Source of the DNA: Tepidibacter sp.
GTDB taxonomy: Bacteria; Bacillota; Clostridia; Peptostreptococcales; Peptostreptococcaceae
NCBI RefSeq assembly: GCF_025210165.1
Contig: NZ_JAOASI010000076.1
Location: 1 to 64,000, forward strand
Length of the DNA stretch: 64,000 nucleotides
Direction: 5' to 3'
A program made the position numbers and the translations under genes. A model generated the notes under the pieces. That model was not told where the DNA came from. It did not search any database and worked only from the letters and a program-made list of their open reading frames with translations. This document shows positions 51,559-61,143 of the stretch, piece after piece (position 1 is the first letter of the stretch; each line of letters begins with the position of its first letter).

Positions 51559-52308
51559 GTGAGCGAGATACTTGAAATTAAAAAATTATCAGTAGCTTTT
51601 GATAATAAGAAAATTCTTAAAAACATAAATATGGCGATTAAAGAAAAAAAAATCACAGCAATCATAGGACCATCAGGATGTGGAAAGTCTACATTTATTA
51701 AATGTTTAAATCGAATGGTAGATGAAGAAAAAAATGCAGTAATTAACGGAGAAATATTATTTGAAAGAAAGAACATAAGAGATATAGAAAAAGAATATGT
51801 ACGTGAAAATATAGGAATGGTATTTCAAAGTCCTACTCCTTTTCCGCTCTCCATATATGATAACATGGCTTATGCTCCGTTATATTATGGAGTAAAAGAT
51901 AAGAAAAAACTAAAATCCATCGTAGAAGAAAAACTAAAACTTACAAATCTCTATGAAGAAGTAAAAGACAACTTAAATATGAAGGCCACAAAACTCTCAG
52001 GAGGGCAACAACAGCGTCTTTGTATTGCTAGAACATTAACTGTTGAACCAAAAATAATATTATTAGATGAACCGTGTTCAGCTTTAGATATAAAAAATAC
52101 TGAAAATATAGAGAATATGCTTAAGAAACTCTCGGATAAATATACTATTGTAATTGTTACACATAACCTTTCTCAGGCAAAGAGGATTGCTGGTTATACA
52201 GCTTTTATATTAAATGGAGAAATTGTGGAATATAAAGAAACTGATGATTTATTTAATAATCCTGATGATTTAAGAACAAAACAATATATAGAAGGTGTAT
52301 TTGGATAA
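51559..52308 (+). CDS. pstB: Phosphate ABC transporter ATPase PstB
   Basis: 249 residues: Walker A GPSGCGKST followed by FIKCLNRM, the PstB signature; LSGGQQQR; Walker B ILLDEPCSALD. GTG start. No phoU follows, unlike many pst operons; the next gene is an unrelated oxidoreductase. Confidence 0.94.
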   Translation: MSEILEIKKLSVAFDNKKILKNINMAIKEKKITAIIGPSGCGKSTFIKCLNRMVDEEKNAVINGEILFERKNIRDIEKEYVRENIGMVFQSPTPFPLSIYDNMAYAPLYYGVKDKKKLKSIVEEKLKLTNLYEEVKDNLNMKATKLSGGQQQRLCIARTLTVEPKIILLDEPCSALDIKNTENIENMLKKLSDKYTIVIVTHNLSQAKRIAGYTAFILNGEIVEYKETDDLFNNPDDLRTKQYIEGVFG

Positions 52309-52368
52309 GAATTAATTTACACGGTTAAACTAAGGATATATTAAAATTGAGAATTAGAGGTGGAATTT

Positions 52369-53580
52369 GTGCAAGGATATGTAAAAGGAAAACCATTATT
52401 TACGAGTATAAATAATACTAATAACCAATATTCTTATTTAACTGAGGATTTAGAGACAGACGTAGTAATTATAGGGGGTGGAGTTACTGGAAGTATATGC
52501 TCTTATTATATGTCTAAAAGTAATATAAAATCTGTATTAATTGAAAAGGGAAGAATAGCTCATGGAAGTACAAGCGTTACAACATCTCTTTTGCAGTATG
52601 AATTAGATGAAAATGCATCGGAACTTATAGAAAGTATAAGTTCTAAGGATATTGTAAGATTATATGAACTTGGATTATATGCACTAAAAGAGATAGAAAA
52701 ATTTGTAGATGAATATGGCAATAAGTGTGATTACATAAAGAGAGATACATTGCTTTATACATCTAAAAATCTTGAAAAAAACAGCATAAAGGAAGAATAT
52801 AAATTTAGAAAAGAAAATGGATTGGATGTTGAATATATAGATGAATCAAATAATTTATATGGCTTTGATTTAAAAGCTGGACTTTTAGCAAAGAAGGGTG
52901 GGGCTGAAATTGATCCATATAAATTTACCAATCATCTTCTTGAGGTAAGTATTAAAGAAGGTGGTCTTGTATATGAAAATACTGAGGCTAAAAAAATAGA
53001 GTATATAAATGAAGGAGCAATTGTTCATACATCTTATGGATATAAAATAAAAGCAAAAAAAGTAATTGTTGCTACAGGATATAATACTAGTTTGTTTACT
53101 AACAAAAATTTTGGAAGCAAATACACAACATTTAATATAGCTACTAAGCCAGTTAAAGAAATTAGAGGCTGGAAAGAAGGAGTATTAATAAGAGATAACT
53201 CAGACCCATACAATTACATTAGAACTACAAAAGACAATAGATTAATTATAGGTGGAGAAGATATAGATTTTAAAGAAATAGAAAGTGAAGAGATTGCTTT
53301 TGAAAAATATTCTATTTTAGAACAAAGAATTAAATCTATGTTTAAAGAAATAGATGATATAGAAGTAGAGTACAAATACTGCGGATGTTTTGAAACAACT
53401 AAAGATAATGTGGGGTATATTGGTCCTGATAAAAAACATAATGATCTATGGTATTGTTTAGGATATGGAGCTAATGGAATATTATTTGCTATATTAGGAG
53501 GAATGATGCTGAGTAAATTATACTATAATGAAAAAGATGATGATATGAAATTATTTGATGTTAATCGATTTGATAATTGA
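52369..53580 (+). CDS. FAD-dependent oxidoreductase (DAO family, YhfW-like without Rieske domain)
   Basis: 403 residues. The FAD-binding fold starts VVIIGGGVTGS near 30, and the end keeps the second FAD contact region (GYGANGILFAILGG). The sequence resembles Bacillus YhfW-type proteins, which carry a C-terminal Rieske domain that is lacking here. Oxidises an amine or amino acid of unknown identity. GTG at 52369 is preferred because the GTG at 52360 overlaps GAGGTGG. Follows pstB by 60 bases. Confidence 0.8.
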   Translation: MQGYVKGKPLFTSINNTNNQYSYLTEDLETDVVIIGGGVTGSICSYYMSKSNIKSVLIEKGRIAHGSTSVTTSLLQYELDENASELIESISSKDIVRLYELGLYALKEIEKFVDEYGNKCDYIKRDTLLYTSKNLEKNSIKEEYKFRKENGLDVEYIDESNNLYGFDLKAGLLAKKGGAEIDPYKFTNHLLEVSIKEGGLVYENTEAKKIEYINEGAIVHTSYGYKIKAKKVIVATGYNTSLFTNKNFGSKYTTFNIATKPVKEIRGWKEGVLIRDNSDPYNYIRTTKDNRLIIGGEDIDFKEIESEEIAFEKYSILEQRIKSMFKEIDDIEVEYKYCGCFETTKDNVGYIGPDKKHNDLWYCLGYGANGILFAILGGMMLSKLYYNEKDDDMKLFDVNRFDN

Positions 53581-53673
53581 CAAAAAATACATATATTAAA
53601 AGGGAAATGAAAAGATATATCGTATTATGTTTAGGTAGGTAATTAGAATGTATACTAGAAAGGACGTGAACAT

Positions 53674-54807
53674 ATGTTGTATAGAAAATTTGGAAAGACT
53701 AATGAGAAGGTGTCTGCACTGGGATTTGGTTGTATGAGATTTCCTATAATAGACGGAAAAAGTAATCAAATAAATGAAGAGGAAGCCATTAAGCAGATAA
53801 GATATGCTATAGATAATGGGGTTAACTATATTGATACAGCATATCCTTATCATGAAGGTATGAGTGAAATTGTTACAGGTAAGGCACTTAAGGATGGCTA
53901 TAGAGAAAAAGTATTTTTAGCAACTAAGCTTCCATCTTGGCTTATAAAAAGCAGAGAGGATATGGATAAATACTTAAATGAACAACTTAAAAAGTTAGAC
54001 ACAGAATATATAGATTTTTATTTGGTACATACTTTAACTAAAAATTTATGGTCCAGCTTAAAGGAACATGACATATTTGATTTCTTAGATACTATAGTTA
54101 AGGATGGAAGAGTTAAGCATGTTGGATTTTCATTTCATGATGAACTTCCTCTTTTTAAAGAAATAGTAGATGCTTATAACTGGGAGTTTTGTCAGATACA
54201 ATATAATTTTATGGATGAAAATTATCAAGCTGGAAAAGAAGGGCTTAAATATGCAAGTGATAAGGGATTAGGGGTTGCTATAATGGAGCCTTTAAGAGGA
54301 GGAAGTCTTGCTGGCAATGTTCCAGATGATATACAAGAGGTCTGGAACAAGGCTGATACTAAAAGAACTCCTGCTGAGTGGGCATTAAAATTTTTATGGA
54401 ATCAACCCGAGGTAAGTGTTGTACTTAGTGGTATGAATGATATGAATCATATAAATGAGAATATAAAGACTGCAAATGATACTCATGAAAATTCACTTAC
54501 TCAAAAAGAGGAAGAACTAATAGATGAAGCTAAAAATATATATTTGAATAGAATGGTAGTCAATTGTACTGATTGTAAGTATTGTATGCCATGTCCAGCT
54601 GGTGTTAATATACCTAGAAATTTTGAAGTTCTAAATGGAGCATCTATGTATAATAATGTAGAGCACTTCAAATGGATATATAATAATTTTGTTGGTGGCA
54701 AGGAAAAAGCTTTAAATTGTGTAGAATGTGGTAAGTGTGAAAAGGCATGTCCACAACATATAAAGATAATAGATAATCTTAAGCGTACTACAGAACTATT
54801 TGAATAA
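53674..54807 (+). CDS. Aldo/keto reductase with C-terminal ferredoxin-like domain
   Basis: 377 residues. An aldo/keto reductase barrel (1-280) has Asp-Tyr in YIDTAYPYH, Lys in ATKLP and His in YLVHT, the catalytic tetrad. The C-terminus has CTDCKYCMPCPAGV and CVECGKCEKACP, two four-cysteine clusters suited to two [4Fe-4S] centres. Such fusions are typical of clostridia and may take electrons from ferredoxin. Substrate unknown. Confidence 0.9.
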   Translation: MLYRKFGKTNEKVSALGFGCMRFPIIDGKSNQINEEEAIKQIRYAIDNGVNYIDTAYPYHEGMSEIVTGKALKDGYREKVFLATKLPSWLIKSREDMDKYLNEQLKKLDTEYIDFYLVHTLTKNLWSSLKEHDIFDFLDTIVKDGRVKHVGFSFHDELPLFKEIVDAYNWEFCQIQYNFMDENYQAGKEGLKYASDKGLGVAIMEPLRGGSLAGNVPDDIQEVWNKADTKRTPAEWALKFLWNQPEVSVVLSGMNDMNHINENIKTANDTHENSLTQKEEELIDEAKNIYLNRMVVNCTDCKYCMPCPAGVNIPRNFEVLNGASMYNNVEHFKWIYNNFVGGKEKALNCVECGKCEKACPQHIKIIDNLKRTTELFE

Positions 54808-54809
54808 TA

Positions 54810-54840
54810 AAATAACCTCTCAAATTTGAGAGGTTATTTT
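54810..54840 (+). terminator. Terminator after the aldo/keto reductase
   Basis: Perfect hairpin AAATAACCTCTCAAA/TTTGAGAGGTTATTT with T run. Confidence 0.9.
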
Positions 54841-54846
54841 ATTATG

Positions 54847-54980
54847 CTTAAGGAAATTATATCATTTTTGTTTTGACAGATAACTTGTTAAGAAAGTTAC
54901 ACTTGAGACTATTTTTAAGCAACAGAGTCGTTAGACTTGTTGGCGATATGAGTCATCGTGTTACGTTAGCGAGTAGATGA
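54847..54980. repeat. Interspersed repeat, copy B
   Basis: Begins CTTAAGGAAATTATATCA directly behind a terminator, continues with TTTTTGTTTTGACAGATAAC, AGCAACAGAGTCGTTAGAC, and ends near GTTAGCGAGTAGATGA. Collinear with 41857-42004; its first 40 bases match 59633-59670. The remainder of this gap, to the LPG-synthase gene at 55173, shows no gene. Confidence 0.65.
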
Positions 54981-55172
54981 TTTTTTTTAGCGTATAAGTG
55001 GATTTTATGATAAAATAAAACTTGGTTTGTTTAATTTGATGTATGGAAATAACAAATGGAAAATTTAAGGTAATTTTAAGATTTAATTAAGTATAAATCA
55101 AGATTTATGAGTTATATTTAATGAGAGCAAGTAGCTATAGCATAAATTGAATTTAGAATGGAGATATACAAA

Positions 55173-56432
55173 ATGAACAGTTATAATTTAACCAGTAAAT
55201 TTAAAAAGACGTTTATTAAGAATTCTATATTTGTAATAGTATTATTAGGAATACTTAATATTGGATTATTATTATCAAAAAATATAAAAATACTACACTT
55301 TAAATCGATTTTAAATAATAAGAACTTATATATTTTAAGCGGACTTATACTAGTTTCTCTATGCAATAGATATTATAAAAAAAATAATTTTACACAATCA
55401 ATTGTATCAAATGAAGATAGAGCTAAAGTAAGAGAATATATAAAAAAGTATGGTTATAATCCAGTATCATATTTGTCTTTAGAAAAAGATAAAGAATACT
55501 TTTTTTCTAAAAATATAGAAGGTGCTGTTGCTTATGTTATAAGTTCTGGTGTTGCTGTTTGTTCAGGAGATCCTATATGTGATGAAGAGGATGTTATTCA
55601 GCTTTTATCTGAATTTATTTCACATTGCAAAGAAAAAGAACTTCGTATTTGCTTTTGTCAGACAAGTTCAAAATTTATGAATGAATTTAGTAAGTTAGGA
55701 TTTGGATTTATTAAATATGGAGAAGAAGCTATGTTTGATTTAGAAACATATACTACACGTGGGAAAAAAGCTGCAAAAACAAGACAGGCTATTAACAATG
55801 CTAATAGATTAGGAGTTGAAGTATTTGAGTATAAGCCTTTGAGAAATAAAGATATTAGTATAGAAAAAGAAATCCTAGAAGTTTCAAATGAATGGCTTTC
55901 TTTCAAGAAAAGCGGAGAGTTATCTTTTATGTTAGGAAGTATTAGTCTAGACCAACCTATGGATAGAAAGTACTTTATAGCAGTTGATGCAGATAAAAAA
56001 ATATTAGGATTTGTCGTTTTTGTACCATTTTTAGATGGAAGAGGTTACTATGCAGATGTTACGAGAAGAAGAAAAGATGCTCCAATAGGAGTAATGGAAA
56101 AGATTATTATTAATGCTTTTGACAAAATGAAAACTGAAGGGGTTAAGTGGGGAAGTTTAGGAGTTGCTCCTCTTGCTAATGTAAGAGAGGATAAACAAAA
56201 AATACAAATAACTTCATTTGTACTTGAGTTTATTTATAAAAATATAAATAACTTTTATGGATTTAAGAGTCTTCATCAATATAAGAAAAAATATGGACCA
56301 ACAACGTGGGAATCTAGATTTTTAGTGTATTATCCTAAGATTTTTACTCCTAAAATTGCTTATTCTATAGTAAAAGTAAAAAATCCTGGTGGAATTAAGG
56401 ATTTTTTAATAAATCAAATAAAGAGAAAATAA
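55173..56432 (+). CDS. Lysylphosphatidylglycerol synthase-like protein (DUF2156, MprF C-terminal domain)
   Basis: 419 residues. Two membrane segments (about 16-35 and 48-65) precede a DUF2156/LPG-synthase C domain (about 80-410) with AVCSGDPICDEED, RQAINNANRLG and YYADVTRRRKDAPIGVMEKII. It lacks the long multi-helix flippase of full MprF. It probably transfers an amino acid from aminoacyl-tRNA to a membrane lipid, changing surface charge. ATG at 55173 follows TGGAGA; ATG at 55158 is less well placed. Confidence 0.83.
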   Translation: MNSYNLTSKFKKTFIKNSIFVIVLLGILNIGLLLSKNIKILHFKSILNNKNLYILSGLILVSLCNRYYKKNNFTQSIVSNEDRAKVREYIKKYGYNPVSYLSLEKDKEYFFSKNIEGAVAYVISSGVAVCSGDPICDEEDVIQLLSEFISHCKEKELRICFCQTSSKFMNEFSKLGFGFIKYGEEAMFDLETYTTRGKKAAKTRQAINNANRLGVEVFEYKPLRNKDISIEKEILEVSNEWLSFKKSGELSFMLGSISLDQPMDRKYFIAVDADKKILGFVVFVPFLDGRGYYADVTRRRKDAPIGVMEKIIINAFDKMKTEGVKWGSLGVAPLANVREDKQKIQITSFVLEFIYKNINNFYGFKSLHQYKKKYGPTTWESRFLVYYPKIFTPKIAYSIVKVKNPGGIKDFLINQIKRK

Positions 56433-56442
56433 TTTAGTTGAT

Positions 56443-56480
56443 AAAAAGGACGGTTTATGAATTCATAAACCGTCCTTTTT
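56443..56480 (+). terminator. Terminator after the LPG-synthase-like gene
   Basis: Perfect stem AAAAAGGACGGTTTATGAA and its complement, symmetrical T run. The gap 56481-56759 behind it has no recognisable feature. Confidence 0.92.
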
Positions 56481-56759
56481 AAAGTATACAATCTTAATAA
56501 TTGCTTAAATCAGTTTTTGTAATCATTATTTTTTGATTTGATAATAGTATTTACTTAAGATGAGACATAATATATAATGAGATTGGAATAATATGTAAAG
56601 GTATATGGGAATGAATTATAACAGAATGATTATAAGGATAGCAGAAGTTATTAAAATGCATGAATATATTTTAAGTAGTATACATATAAATTAAAAAATC
56701 TAAAAATATTAATTGATGGATTATGCAATTGAATAGAATGTAATTTATATCAGAAAGAG

Positions 56760-57116
56760 GTGTTTGTTATTCATACCATCATAACTATTTTTATTTTATG
56801 CATTATTATATCTTATTTTATAGTTTTTCTAAATACGAGATATGAAATTATAAATAATAAACTAGTGATAAAGTATGCATTTTCAAAAATAATAATACCA
56901 ATAGAAGATATAAAAGAAATTTTAGAATCAAGTTATTATGTATGTGAAGAAAATAGTCACTATACTATAGGGATGCAGAATGTGCAACTGGATAGAATAA
57001 TAATAAAGACGAAGGATAATAAGATTTACTGTATAAGTCTGAATAACTCTTATATTTTGGTAAGTGAAATAAAAAAGATAAAGCCTAATATTAGTATTAA
57101 AGGAATATTCATATGA
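56760..57116 (+). CDS. Small PH-domain-like membrane protein
   Basis: 118 residues: one N-terminal membrane helix (about 5-24), then a beta-rich domain (YEIINNKLVIKYAFSKIIIPIEDIKEI) like bacterial PH (bPH_6/DUF1200) domains. The GTG at 56760 lies inside its own GAGGTG ribosome binding site; the next in-frame candidate, 6 bases after that site, is ATT at 56769. Function unknown. Confidence 0.6.
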   Translation: MFVIHTIITIFILCIIISYFIVFLNTRYEIINNKLVIKYAFSKIIIPIEDIKEILESSYYVCEENSHYTIGMQNVQLDRIIIKTKDNKIYCISLNNSYILVSEIKKIKPNISIKGIFI

Positions 57117-57122
57117 AAAATA

Positions 57123-57163
57123 TTTAGCTATCTGAGTTTTATGCAAATGAAACTTAGATAGTT
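57123..57163 (+). terminator. Hairpin after the PH-domain gene
   Basis: TAGCTATCTGAGTTT with AAACTTAGATAGTTA, imperfect by one base, then a T-rich stretch. The remaining gap to 57459 holds the shared 20-mer at 57183 and AT-rich DNA only. Confidence 0.65.
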
Positions 57164-57182
57164 AGATATTTTTGTTTTGTGA

Positions 57183-57202
57183 ATAAGTATAATTTTCGTT
57201 AT
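57183..57202. repeat. 20-base sequence shared with 36997-37016
   Basis: ATAAGTATAATTTTCGTTAT occurs exactly at both places, each intergenic. Function unknown. Confidence 0.8.
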
Positions 57203-57459
57203 GAGTTTTAAAAAAGTTTACATTGAAAATTTTTATAAGGAAAACTTTTTTATTGAATACTTTTTTAAGTATTGATTTTATTAATTAAATAATATATTAT
57301 TAATGAGGAATTGTGTGAAAATGCATAAAAACGTAATAAAAGGGATAATAATGTAGAGATATGAAGTTGTAAAAAACAAATATAAATCAGATATAAAGGA
57401 TTATTATATTTATATAAGGGTATACATTTTTTAAAAGGATTAATAAGGAGGAAATTAAA

Positions 57460-59559
57460 TTGAAGCTTAGAACAAGGTTAGTATTTTTAAATTTAGCGTT
57501 TTTATTAATTGTATCAGGGACAACAATGTCTTATCTGATTGCTAGTACATACACTAGTGTAAAGGAAAATAGCATTGAAAATATTGAAATGAAGACAGAA
57601 AATATTTCGAATGAAATGGAGACGATTCTTAATGATGCTATAAATGATATAAAAGATATTACAAATACAGTAACGAATATGAAAAAAAGTGGTGGAACGA
57701 ATAGAGAAGTTGTTATTGAATTACTAAAGAACAAGCTTCAAGAGAACTCTAATTATGTATATTCGTGGATAGTTTGGGAACCTAATGCGTTTGATAATGA
57801 AGATGATAATTATATAAATACAAAGGGTAGTGATAATGTAGGTAGATTTCTTCCGGTATGGGGAAGAAATGGAGATGAATTAGTATTAGAATATACTCCA
57901 AATCCAGAGGATAATGATTATTATCGTATACCAAAGCAGAGTAAGAAGATTTATATTGATAAACCACAAACATTTGAAATAGATGGTCAAAAAAATACGA
58001 CTATTGGATTTTGTCAACCAATTATAATTGATGGTAAATTTTATGGTGTAGTTGGATTAGATATATCTTTAGAACAGCTTACTTTTATTAATTCATCTGT
58101 AAAAATATTTGATAATGGATTTGGAAGATTGGTTAATGAAGAAGGAATTGTACTCGCGCATCCAATGGAGGAAAGAGTAAATAAAATTGGAGGAGAATTT
58201 GAAGGCAAGTTAGGAAATCAATATTTAGAAAAAATTCTTAAGGGACAAAGCTTTAGGAACAAATCTTTTTCAACTAGTATGGGAGAGGAAGTTTATAAAT
58301 TCTATATACCTATTAAATTTAAAGGGACGGATTTAAATTGGTCCTACACAACAATAGTTCCAATAAACGAGTTGATGAAAAAGACCAATCGTATGATACA
58401 TTTTATGATAGTTATTGCAATTGGGGGGGTGTTAATTGTTACTTTTGTTCTATATTACAACAGCAAATATGTAATAAAATCAATAACTATTCTTTTTGGT
58501 ATTATTGAAAGATTATCGAATTATGATCTTACCTTCAATGAAAATAAAGATGAGATTAATCTTTTAAAAAGAAAAGATGAAACTGGAGAAATAGCAAGGG
58601 CATTACAAAAAATGCAAAATAACTTTATAAAATTAATTAGAAAAACGCAAGATGTAGCAGGTCAAGTATCAGCATCTTCTGAAGAATTAACAGCTACATC
58701 TCAACAAGTAGCAATTGGATCGGCAGAAGTATCAGAAACTATTGAAGAATTGGCAAGAGGAGCTATGCAACAGGCTGAAGATACTGAAGCTGGTGCTGAA
58801 AAAATTAATGATTTAGGAGATTTGATTAAACAAAATGAATCATATATGAATGATATGCTAGAATCATCAAATAAGGTAAATAATTTAATAGAAGAGGGAT
58901 TAACAATTATAAAAGACTTAACACATAAAACAGAAGAAAGAGGATTGGCAGCTGCACAAATATTTGAAGTTATAAAAGAAACAAACAATAGCTCACAAAA
59001 AATAGGAAATGCAAGTCAAGTTATAGCATCTATTGCAGAACAAACAAATTTATTAGCATTAAATGCAGCAATTGAAGCAGCTAGAGCTGGCGAATCTGGA
59101 AGAGGTTTTGCAGTAGTAGCAGATGAAATAAGAAAATTAGCAGAAGAATCTACTAATTCAACAAAAAAAATTGATAGTGCAGTAAATGAACTAATAACAA
59201 ATTCTTCAAATGCAGTTGATACAATTGGAAAAGTAAAGGGTATTGGACAACAACAAGCTCAGCGTGTAAATGATATTGAAAATAAATACAAGGAAATTGC
59301 TACAGCTATAGATGTAACAGAAAATTCAATAGGAAAAATGAATACTTCTGGTAAAGATATGGAAAATAGAAAATCAAATGTTCTTGATATAATACAATCT
59401 CTTTCTGCAATAGCTGAGGAAAATGCAGCTAGTACAGAAGAAGCATCTGCATCAACACAAGAACAATCAGCCTCCGTTGAAGAAATTTCTAATGCTAGTG
59501 AAAATCTATCACAATTAGCACAAGAATTACAAGAGAATATTTCACAATTTGAATTGTAA
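57460..59559 (+). CDS. Methyl-accepting chemotaxis protein, dCache type
   Basis: 699 residues. First helix about 7-28, a double-Cache sensor (about 30-300) with the ligand-pocket segment [10 protein letters not shown] and GVVGLDIS, second helix about 307-327, a HAMP region, and a cytoplasmic signalling domain (about 400-699). Its hairpin tip reads [19 protein letters not shown]. It is a membrane chemoreceptor; dCache receptors of this sort often bind amino acids. TTG start after AAGGAGG. Confidence 0.93.
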   Translation: MKLRTRLVFLNLAFLLIVSGTTMSYLIASTYTSVKENSIENIEMKTENISNEMETILNDAINDIKDITNTVTNMKKSGGTNREVVIELLKNKLQENSNYVYSWIVWEPNAFDNEDDNYINTKGSDNVGRFLPVWGRNGDELVLEYTPNPEDNDYYRIPKQSKKIYIDKPQTFEIDGQKNTTIGFCQPIIIDGKFYGVVGLDISLEQLTFINSSVKIFDNGFGRLVNEEGIVLAHPMEERVNKIGGEFEGKLGNQYLEKILKGQSFRNKSFSTSMGEEVYKFYIPIKFKGTDLNWSYTTIVPINELMKKTNRMIHFMIVIAIGGVLIVTFVLYYNSKYVIKSITILFGIIERLSNYDLTFNENKDEINLLKRKDETGEIARALQKMQNNFIKLIRKTQDVAGQVSASSEELTATSQQVAIGSAEVSETIEELARGAMQQAEDTEAGAEKINDLGDLIKQNESYMNDMLESSNKVNNLIEEGLTIIKDLTHKTEERGLAAAQIFEVIKETNNSSQKIGNASQVIASIAEQTNLLALNAAIEAARAGESGRGFAVVADEIRKLAEESTNSTKKIDSAVNELITNSSNAVDTIGKVKGIGQQQAQRVNDIENKYKEIATAIDVTENSIGKMNTSGKDMENRKSNVLDIIQSLSAIAEENAASTEEASASTQEQSASVEEISNASENLSQLAQELQENISQFEL

Positions 59560-59577
59560 AAAAATTCATTTAAGCAT

Positions 59578-59629
59578 AAAAAATCTAGCTCACTAAATCC
59601 TATATTGGATATGTGAGCTAGATTTTTTT
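59578..59629 (+). terminator. Terminator after the chemoreceptor gene
   Basis: AAAAAATCTAGCTCAC with GTGAGCTAGATTTTTT. Confidence 0.9.
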
Positions 59630-59632
59630 ATT

Positions 59633-59670
59633 CTTAGGGAAAGTATATCATTTTTTGTTTTGTGGAGATT
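59633..59670. repeat. Interspersed repeat, short copy C
   Basis: CTTAGGGAAAGTATATCA then TTTTTTGTTTTGTGGA: matches the first 30-40 bases of copy B with two mismatches and one gap, again directly behind a terminator. Confidence 0.65.
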
Positions 59671-59836
59671 GCTACAAGGCATATGTTTTGGTGGAATATA
59701 AAAAAAATGTTCGTAAAATATGATATAATTAAATAAAAAATACTAAATGACTATAATAAAGGTCGATTGATTTAATTCAAAGATTGTATAAAAATTAATA
59801 AGATTCGTACATATACTTTGAGAAAGTAGGAATAAT

Positions 59837-60571
59837 ATGAAACTTTATAAATATTTAGATATAAATTTTAAAAAAAAAGAAATGATATCATTTGTAGGTG
59901 CAGGAGGGAAAACGACCAGTATATTTAAATTAGCAAAAGAATTAAAGGATAAAAATAAAAAAGTATTAATTACTACTTCAACAGCAATATACTATCCTGA
60001 TAAAGAAGAGTATGACGAATTAATTGTAGATGAATTAATTCATATATCAAATATAAATAAAATTAAAGAAGGAAGTATTACTGTTATAGGAAGAGAAGTT
60101 TCAGAAGAAAATAAGCTGTTAGGATTGTCAAAGGAAGGGATATATGAAATTCATAAAATTGAAGTATTTGACTATATTTTAGTTGAAGCAGATGGTTCCA
60201 AGAGAAAGTCTATAAAAGCACCTGATAATCATGAACCAATTATACCTATTAACACTGATAAAGTGGTAGGCGTTATAGGACTTGATTGTATTGGGAAAAA
60301 AATAAACATACAAAATGTTCATAGACCAGAATTATTTTGCAATGTAACAAATAGTAAAGTAGGAGAAATTATAGATGAAGAAAAAATATTTGAATTAATT
60401 ATAAATAATAAAGGATTGTTTAAAGATACTCCTAAGGAATGTAAAAAATATATCTTGCTGAATAAGGTAGAATCTGAAGAAATAAAAATGTCAGCTTTAA
60501 AAATTATGGAATTAGTAAATGAAAGTAAATTTGATGTAGTGGATATTTTTAAGTGGAGTGATAAAAGTTGA
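59837..60571 (+). CDS. yqeC: Selenium cofactor biosynthesis protein YqeC
   Basis: 244 residues with an N-terminal P-loop (MISFVGAGGKTTSIF, about 17-31) and the family segments TTSTAIYYP and VEADGSKRKSIKAP. YqeC is found with selenium-dependent molybdenum hydroxylases (xanthine dehydrogenase, purine hydroxylase) and is thought to help install the selenium-containing cofactor. First gene of a four-gene unit; overlaps the next start by four bases. Confidence 0.88.
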   Translation: MKLYKYLDINFKKKEMISFVGAGGKTTSIFKLAKELKDKNKKVLITTSTAIYYPDKEEYDELIVDELIHISNINKIKEGSITVIGREVSEENKLLGLSKEGIYEIHKIEVFDYILVEADGSKRKSIKAPDNHEPIIPINTDKVVGVIGLDCIGKKINIQNVHRPELFCNVTNSKVGEIIDEEKIFELIINNKGLFKDTPKECKKYILLNKVESEEIKMSALKIMELVNESKFDVVDIFKWSDKS

Positions 60572-61137
60572 TTACAGGAATTATTATGGCATCAGGATTT
60601 GCTAAGAGAATGAAAAAAGATAAACTAACACTTGATTTTAAAGGCATATCTATTATTGAAAGAGTTATTAGAGCAGTAAAGGAATCTAATGTAGATGAAA
60701 TAATATTGGTATATAGAGAAGAAGAAATAAAGAAAATAGGAATAAAAAACGGAATAAAAACAGTTTTTAATAATAAATCCGAACTAGGTCAAAGTGAATC
60801 TATAAGATTGGGTATTAATGCTTCGCCTTCACAAACAAAAGGATTTATGTTTTTTGTTGGAGATCAGCCTTTTTTAGAATCTGTTATTATAGATAAGTTA
60901 ATAGATACTTTTAAAGAAAAAAATACTAATATAGTAGTTCCTATATATAAAAACAAAAAAGGAAATCCAGTTATTTTTTCTTATAAGTTAAAAGATGAAT
61001 TGCTTAAACTTAAAGGAGACATAGGGGGTAAGAATATTATCAGAAAAAGATATAATGATGTTGAGTTTGTTCATTTTGATAATGATAGATCTAGAATAGA
61101 TATAGATACATGGGATGAATATATAAAATGGAGATGA
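60568..61137 (+). CDS. MocA-like molybdenum cofactor cytidylyltransferase
   Basis: 189 residues: nucleotidyltransferase start IMASGFAKRMKKDKLTLDFKG (GxxxRMxxxK), and FFVGDQPFL with the metal-binding Asp. MocA adds CMP to molybdopterin, making the dinucleotide cofactor of the xanthine dehydrogenase family. TTG start overlaps the yqeC stop (TTGA). Confidence 0.88.
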   Translation: MITGIIMASGFAKRMKKDKLTLDFKGISIIERVIRAVKESNVDEIILVYREEEIKKIGIKNGIKTVFNNKSELGQSESIRLGINASPSQTKGFMFFVGDQPFLESVIIDKLIDTFKEKNTNIVVPIYKNKKGNPVIFSYKLKDELLKLKGDIGGKNIIRKRYNDVEFVHFDNDRSRIDIDTWDEYIKWR

Positions 61138-61143
61138 AACTAA

